DNA of 64,000 bases. Source: Mastacembelus armatus (taxonomy: Eukaryota > Chordata > Actinopteri > Synbranchiformes > Mastacembelidae). A program made the position numbers and the translations under genes. The notes below the pieces were generated by a model. The model worked only from the letters and a program-made list of their open reading frames with translations. It was not told the origin of the DNA and ran no database searches. The stretch lies in NCBI RefSeq assembly GCF_900324485.2, contig NC_046640.1, positions 6,745,357-6,809,356 on the forward strand, in the 5' to 3' direction. Of this stretch, positions 59,010-64,000 are shown piece after piece. Positions within the stretch are counted from its first letter, which is position 1, and each line of letters begins with the position of its first letter.

Positions 59010-59880
59010 AACTTTATTACAAAGAGAAATGCAGGTAGTCTTGTAGTGAAAGTAATTAGTACTGAGTAGTAACAGTAGTCAGTAACAGTCCAGTTCATGT
59101 TGGTCAGTGAACTGCCAGGTGTTGCAGAGCCTGAGGACAGTGGGGATGAAGGATCTCCTGCAGACATCGAAAGACCTAAGTGGCCAGTCCAAACCCCACA
59201 TCCTCACATAACTTCCAGCTTTTTCCAGATGAGACATGGTGAAACATATAGAGGACAGCATCCACACTAATGGGTTCTCTGTAAGCAAACTGCAGGGACT
59301 ATTGCCTGTTTAACCTTGAGAATCATCCTCTCCAGGACCTTCATAATATGTGATGTGTGAGCCACCGACCTGTAGTCATTCAGTTCAGCTGGACACTTCA
59401 GATAATGGAACAATGCTCTGTTTTCCAGGGAGCCGGGACCCTCCCCAACTGTAGACTCAGGTTAAAGATCCTCTGTAGAGGCTCACACAGTTGGGCAGTA
59501 CAGTCCTTAAGCAGCCTTGGACATACACTGGGCCTCCATGGGCCAGCTGCCTTCCCACAGCACAGTCTTTGCAGCTGCAGCATCACCCCAGTTGTTACTG
59601 TGACAGATTGTGGAGTGTTCCCAGGTGAAGGAGGGAGCGTAGCTGGGTGGGAGATGCACACAGGTAGAAGAAAGAGATAAAGGAGACACTGAAAATGAAG
59701 AATGGCTGGGGCATTTGTGTTAAACCTGCTGAAGAACTTGTTTAGTTCACTGGCTCTGTCCACATCACCCATTTTGTAGCCTGTGAATTTGTTATTTCCC
59801 CTCCACACCTCTCTGATGTTGTGCTGCAGATTTCCTCTATTTTAAATCGCAGTACAGTCATCTCAAGGCACTTTACAAAA
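59010..59880 (-). mobile_element. LINE fossil, copy B
   Basis: Counterpart of the reverse-transcriptase fossil at 46960-47830, carrying the same fragments (ASELNKFFSRFNT, LLKDCTAQLCEPLQRIFNLS, RRSFIPTVLRLCN). Extra small indels shift frames differently from copy A. It was inserted before the duplication. Confidence 0.75.
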
Positions 59881-60062
59881 AACCACTGAGTCTCATTCCA
59901 GTTACAGATAGGATGGTAAATATTTATGTCACGCTCACGTCTTCACATCACAAAATAATACCACGCTCCACTCTGAAAAGAGCCGTGCCGCATAAAAAGT
60001 ACTTTTATTATCACTCCTCCACTTTGTTTGATAACAGGAAATCAGCTAGGACAAATAGAGCT

Positions 60063-60134
60063 TGAAACGCATAGCAACAGTAACTAAGGGGCGGGGCTAA
60101 GCGAAGGACACATTCATCAAAGCAGATGACGTCA
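60063..60134 (+). promoter_or_regulatory. Promoter of the CFAP210-like gene, copy B
   Basis: The AGCAAC half-site, GC box and perfect CRE (TGACGTCA, 60127-60134) are all kept as in copy A. Confidence 0.55.
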
Positions 60135-60252
60135 CATGATGACCTCACCAGCAGTCAAAGCATCCAAACTCTACACGTCCACAGAAGTCAAACCACAGCC
60201 AAACACCAGACAGCACGACTCTTCTAAAAAGTGTGTTAGACCAAAGTGTAAA

Positions 60253-61957
60253 ATGCTTCCAACAGAAGAAATCATTTTGAGCAGGGCTTACTGGGAAAGA
60301 ATCCAGTCAATAGTCAACCTGCCCAGGTCCAAAATGTACACCAGACAGGAAATGGTAGACATGAATGCTCGGCTCAGTTTGCCAAAACTCGACAAATCCT
60401 ATTTAAAAACACAACAAAGAAAGCGTCTAGAAAAACTAAAACTCAAGGAACAGGAAAAGAAGGAATATTTTAATCAAATTGCTGCAGACGAGAGGGAACT
60501 GCAGAAACAGGACACGCAGAAAATGATCGACAAAGCCAATTTGATGAGGTTCCACCAGAATGGCTGTGTCCGAAAATTCAACAGCGCACTCCAAAGGACT
60601 TATGTGCAGAAAGAGAACGAGGCACTGATCAAATATCAGCAAGAGAAACAGAGAATTGCTAGAGAGCAGAGAAGTCAGCCTAACCTGGAGATGATTCGAG
60701 AAAGTGAAGAAGCTCAGAGACGAGAACAGGAGGACGCTTGTAACAAGCAACTCCACGACCGGGCTCTGGCTGCTTTTGGACGGAGCAAATAAAGGAGAAG
60801 AGACGACAGAGAGAGAAAAAGATGCAGCAGGAAAAGGAAGAGAGTGATCAGCTGAGGAATCTCGATGAATTGCCTGCACAGGAGTTAAAAAATCAGGCCC
60901 AAAGAGAACAAGACTCAAAGAAAATGTATTTGAGACATATGCAGGAGCAGATGTCCAGCAGAAAAACTGCAGAGAGAACAGGAGGCACAGATACTGGACA
61001 AGGAGGAAGAAGTAAGACAACGTCATCAGCTTGACAAAGAACAAATGCTGCAGCAACAAAAAGAGCACCTGGCAGAAAAGTTCAGAAAGCGGCAGGTACC
61101 CATTAAAACTGTGACAGACAAATATGCAGTCAGAATGAGAGAGCAGGATGCTGCTAGAGCACAGAGAGAGCTGAGATTTCTGAAGAAATGGCTAAACAAG
61201 ACGCTGAAGTGGCAAAGCAGCAGAAGGAGAGAGAGGAGAAGAGGGCTGCAATGTTAAAGGATATTTATGCTCACAGAGAGGCTATGATAGATCAGAAAAA
61301 GCAGAAGGCAAAGGCAGAGAAAGAGACCATCCAGAACTGCTTTCAGGCCCAGAAAGAGGCTGACAGGCTGTTTCTAGAAAACAAATGCTAGAAGCTCAGC
61401 GCAAACGGGAAAATAATAAGCAGTGCCAGATCTTTAATGACAATCTGGCAGCTTTAAAGCATGCCCACTATGAAAAGCTGAAGAGAGAGGAACACGACGC
61501 TGAGGTGAGGGATGCTGAACAGGCTGCAGCGCGGAAGAAGCAGCTCCAGGACTACATCCAGAGTGAAATTGACAAGGCAGCAGCAAGTCAAAGAAATGCT
61601 GCAGTGCTTTTAGCAGTAAGAACAGGAGGGCATGGCTTCCTTTCAGATGGTGAGGAGCCCGGCAACTTCATCAAAGACACAAGTAAAACTAGCAAACGTA
61701 TGCAGCGCAGTAAAGTGGCTAAGCCACCCATTCACTTGCCACCAATTTCCACAGCACCGAAGTTAAAGTCTGCCACAGGGGAGTTAGTTGTGAAGCAGCC
61801 CAGCTACCAGGCTAAAGGTACAGGACAGAAATTACCCAGAATAACCAAGGAACACCAGACAGTCAAGAAGCTGGAGCCACTTAAGCTCCCTGTGGCACAG
61901 ATACGCCTCCCACCCATCCCAACTGGCAAAAACAAGCAAAACAAAACAAGCAAGTAA
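60253..61957 (+). CDS. cfap210-like: TPH-domain CFAP210-like protein, copy B (frameshifted as read)
   Basis: Same gene as 48210-49916. The frame as given is broken into pieces by single-base indels in homopolymers: a paired loss and gain near 60371 and 60384 (self-compensating), a loss near 60777 that ends the first piece, gains and losses at 60963-60985, a loss near 61172 and one near 61379, and a compensated pair near 61930. One clear substitution (Lys to Asn near 60744) was noticed. Unlike copy A, an ATG at 60136 reads in frame into the start and would add 39 residues (beginning MMTSPAVKASKLYTST), but it lies one base after the CRE, so it may precede the transcription start. Whether the gene is intact cannot be decided without reads. 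Confidence 0.75.
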
Positions 61958-62312
61958 ACTCTCCGGTCACCCCGACCAGTCAAGGCAGATGGCCACCCAA
62001 ACTGAGCCTGTTCTGTAGGAGGTTTCTTCCGTTACAGGAAGTTTTTCCTCCCCGCCGTCGCCAAGTACTTGATCAAAACGATTTTGTTGGCGCTTTCCTT
62101 ATAGTATTCTAAATGCTTCACCTTAATATATGAAATTTGTTGAGATTACTTTATTATTTTTACATATATTTTTATAGATGGTATGTCAGTATCTATAAAT
62201 AAAATTTTATTGAGCTTCATTGAATTAAATGGAAATCTATTTTTATTCTGTTCTATTATGCTAATAACTGCTGTCCCATTAGTGCTGACCAACGATTCAA
62301 ATTTTTAATTAC

Positions 62313-62557
62313 GATTAGTAATACTTAGCGATTAGTAATACTTAGCGATTAGTAATACTTAGCGATTAGTAATGCTTAGCGATTAGTAATACTTAGCGAT
62401 TAGTAATACTTAGCGATTTTTAATACTTAGCGATTAGTAATACTTAGCGATTTTTAATACTTAGCGATTAGTAATACTTAGCGATTAGTAATGCTTAGCG
62501 ATTAGTAATAATTAGCGATTAGTAATACTTAGTGATTAGTAATACTTAGTGATTAGT
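62313..62557. repeat. 17-bp minisatellite, copy B
   Basis: The same 245-base array as at 50271-50515, with the same variant units in the same order. Confidence 0.95.
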
Positions 62558-62852
62558 GGAGCAGTCGTGGCCTAATGGATAGGGAGTTGGACTTGTAACC
62601 TGAAAGTCACAGGTCCGGCAGGAATTGCCGGTGGGCAGAGTGAACAGCCAGCGTCCTGGCGTCCACCCTCAATGCCACGACTGAGGTGAGACCCTTGAGC
62701 AAGGACCGGACCCCCAACTGATCCCCGGGCGCCGCAGTATTGGCTGCCCACTGCTCCGGGTGTGTGTGGACAGTGTGTGTGTGTGTGTGTGTGCGTGCGT
62801 GCACTTGGGTGGAAATGGAATTTCCCCATTGTGGGACTAATAAGGGAATTAA
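62558..62852 (+). mobile_element. tRNA-derived SINE in the minisatellite, copy B
   Basis: The same insertion at the same site as at 50516-50810, with the same (GT)n length and the same flanking 17-bp direct repeats. It was therefore copied with the unit and is not a separate insertion. Confidence 0.85.
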
Positions 62853-62873
62853 GTTTAATACTTAGTGATTAGT

Positions 62874-63540
62874 ATTAGCAAGTAATGTAGTTTTTATCAG
62901 CAATATTTCCTTCACACAGCAGCAGTTAAATAATTTGTTTCAATATAAAACCAAAGCTATTTGCCACTGTTAGTGTATTAAACGTTTTATACTATTTGTT
63001 ATAGGAAAAAAAATTACCCACAGTCCAGAGCCACAATCATAACAATTTTGTTTACCTGACAGTTCTTTTCATTTCTGGTTCCTCTGAACGCTGCAGCAGT
63101 CCAACCTACGTGCTCTCATTGGGTGAGACGCTCCTGATCAAGATGCCACCCCTCCCGTCACCCATGGTTTATCTGCATGTGCATTCAGAGCCAGCGAGCA
63201 ACGGATTTTCAAAATAATAAAAAAAATATAAAAACTGAATTAATGCCTGACACAATAATTGTCGCCCTTCATAAATATATATAATATATAAGTAATCCAG
63301 TCACATCGTTTCCACATGCTCACGTGATCAACAACACAGCCTACTAAGCAGATTTCACACCGCTAAAGAGGTGTAGGACTTAGGACTGGCCCTTTAAAGC
63401 CAGAAAGTTCAGGGCTTGACCCAGGATCTTTCTGTGTGGTCAAAATAGGTGAGGATACATTGGCCAATAAAGTGTATTTTATTAATGTGAAAGAAAAAAA
63501 CTATATAGCCAATAAAAAGAAGACGAGGACAAACACAATC
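62874..63540. other. Upstream region of the plus-strand hsp70, unit 2
   Basis: Counterpart of 50832-51493, with the same heat-shock-like GAAAGTTC (near 63405), CCAAT and CTATATAG. The inverted-repeat arm of the hsp70 intron begins at about 63541. Confidence 0.4.
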
Positions 63541-63927
63541 TAACTCCTAAGACCCAAGCTTTGGTTTGGCTTGCATTTTAGATTTCTTTTAGCTATTTGG
63601 GGTTAGATGTACCCAATAAATAATGTGCTTATGTTTTGTTATTGCTTTTGTTTTTGTTTTTTTGTAATGCTCCAAAACTACTACTCCAAAATAGGAACAT
63701 CCTTTTTGTCTGTGGGAACAGTTGGATCAGACTTAACCTTTGTGAAAGACAGAAAATGACACAAAATGAAGTTTTACAGTGCAGATAACAAAAAATATGA
63801 TGTCCATGTATGTGGACGCCAGGTCATAGGAGGTTAAATATTCTGGTGTATTTTCTATCAGAGATTGGTTCCTTTGAGTCGTGACTAAAATGTAGTCTAA
63901 TTGCTTGACAGGTGACATCCAGTGACA

Positions 63928-64000
63928 ATGTCTGCAGCCAAAGGTGTAGCGATCGGCATTGATCTGGGCACCACCTACTCCTGTGTGGGGGTTTTCCAGC
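63928..64000 (+). CDS. hsp70: Start of a plus-strand hsp70, cut by the window end
   Basis: Encodes [19 protein letters not shown] and the next few residues with the frame intact; the TTTT run lost in the unit-1 copy is whole here. It is preceded by the hsp70 intron acceptor TTGCTTGACAG. Whether the gene is complete lies beyond the window. If so, it would form a divergent pair with hsp70 copy B around the CFAP210-like gene. Confidence 0.8.
   Translation, partial: MSAAKGVAIGIDLGTTYSCVGVFQ

Larger units (their letters stand above)
54226..64000. repeat. Tandem duplication, unit 2 (cut by window end)
   Basis: Repeats unit 1 in the same order and orientation and continues past the window inside the plus-strand hsp70. 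Differences from unit 1 are mainly one- or two-base indels in short homopolymers; base changes are rare. Confidence 0.95.

Overview
The window is nuclear DNA from a ray-finned (teleost) fish. Evidence: intron-split vertebrate genes, fish-type SINEs (tRNA-derived and 5S-rRNA-derived), hAT-type MITE remnants, an AT-rich background, and a gene order matching the human 16p11.2 block (MAZ, CDIPT, TAOK2). No virus-derived element, tRNA gene, rRNA gene or CRISPR array was recognised.

Left part (about 1-41 kb) holds three multi-exon genes, all on the minus strand. maz (2897-8674; 7 coding exons, 465 aa) is an eight-finger C2H2 transcription factor. cdipt (13700-15595; 6 exons, 212 aa) is phosphatidylinositol synthase. 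taok2 (22831-35413 coding; 19 coding exons, 1143 aa, plus a probable non-coding first exon ending at 40483) is a STE20-type kinase. I rebuilt all exons by hand from splice sites and reading phase, and every junction is in frame. Between the genes lie long AT-rich introns and UTR or intergenic DNA with scattered MITE and SINE remnants.

Right part (about 42-64 kb) is a large tandem duplication. The unit is: an intronless-CDS hsp70 on minus (with a 5'UTR intron, TATA box and heat-shock elements), a spacer with a LINE fossil, an intronless gene for a trichohyalin/plectin-homology coiled-coil protein related to CFAP210/CCDC173 on plus, a 17-bp minisatellite carrying a tRNA-derived SINE, and then an inverted hsp70 on plus. 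Unit 1 spans about 42161-52204, unit 2 about 54226-64000 (cut by the window end). Unit 1's plus-strand hsp70 is cut after about 109 codons; unit 2's has just started when the window ends. About 2 kb of unrelated DNA separates the units.

The two units are nearly identical, even in variant order within the minisatellite. They differ mostly by 1-2 base indels in short homopolymers and very little by substitution. That suggests either a very young duplication or a poorly polished or partly false duplication in the assembly, so the frameshifts in unit 2's hsp70 and CFAP210-like genes should not be taken as real without reads. The most interesting biology is the divergent hsp70 pair enclosing an intronless cilia-type gene with a perfect CRE promoter motif, and the plus-strand hsp70 copy having lost the original promoter and first exon while carrying a different upstream region.
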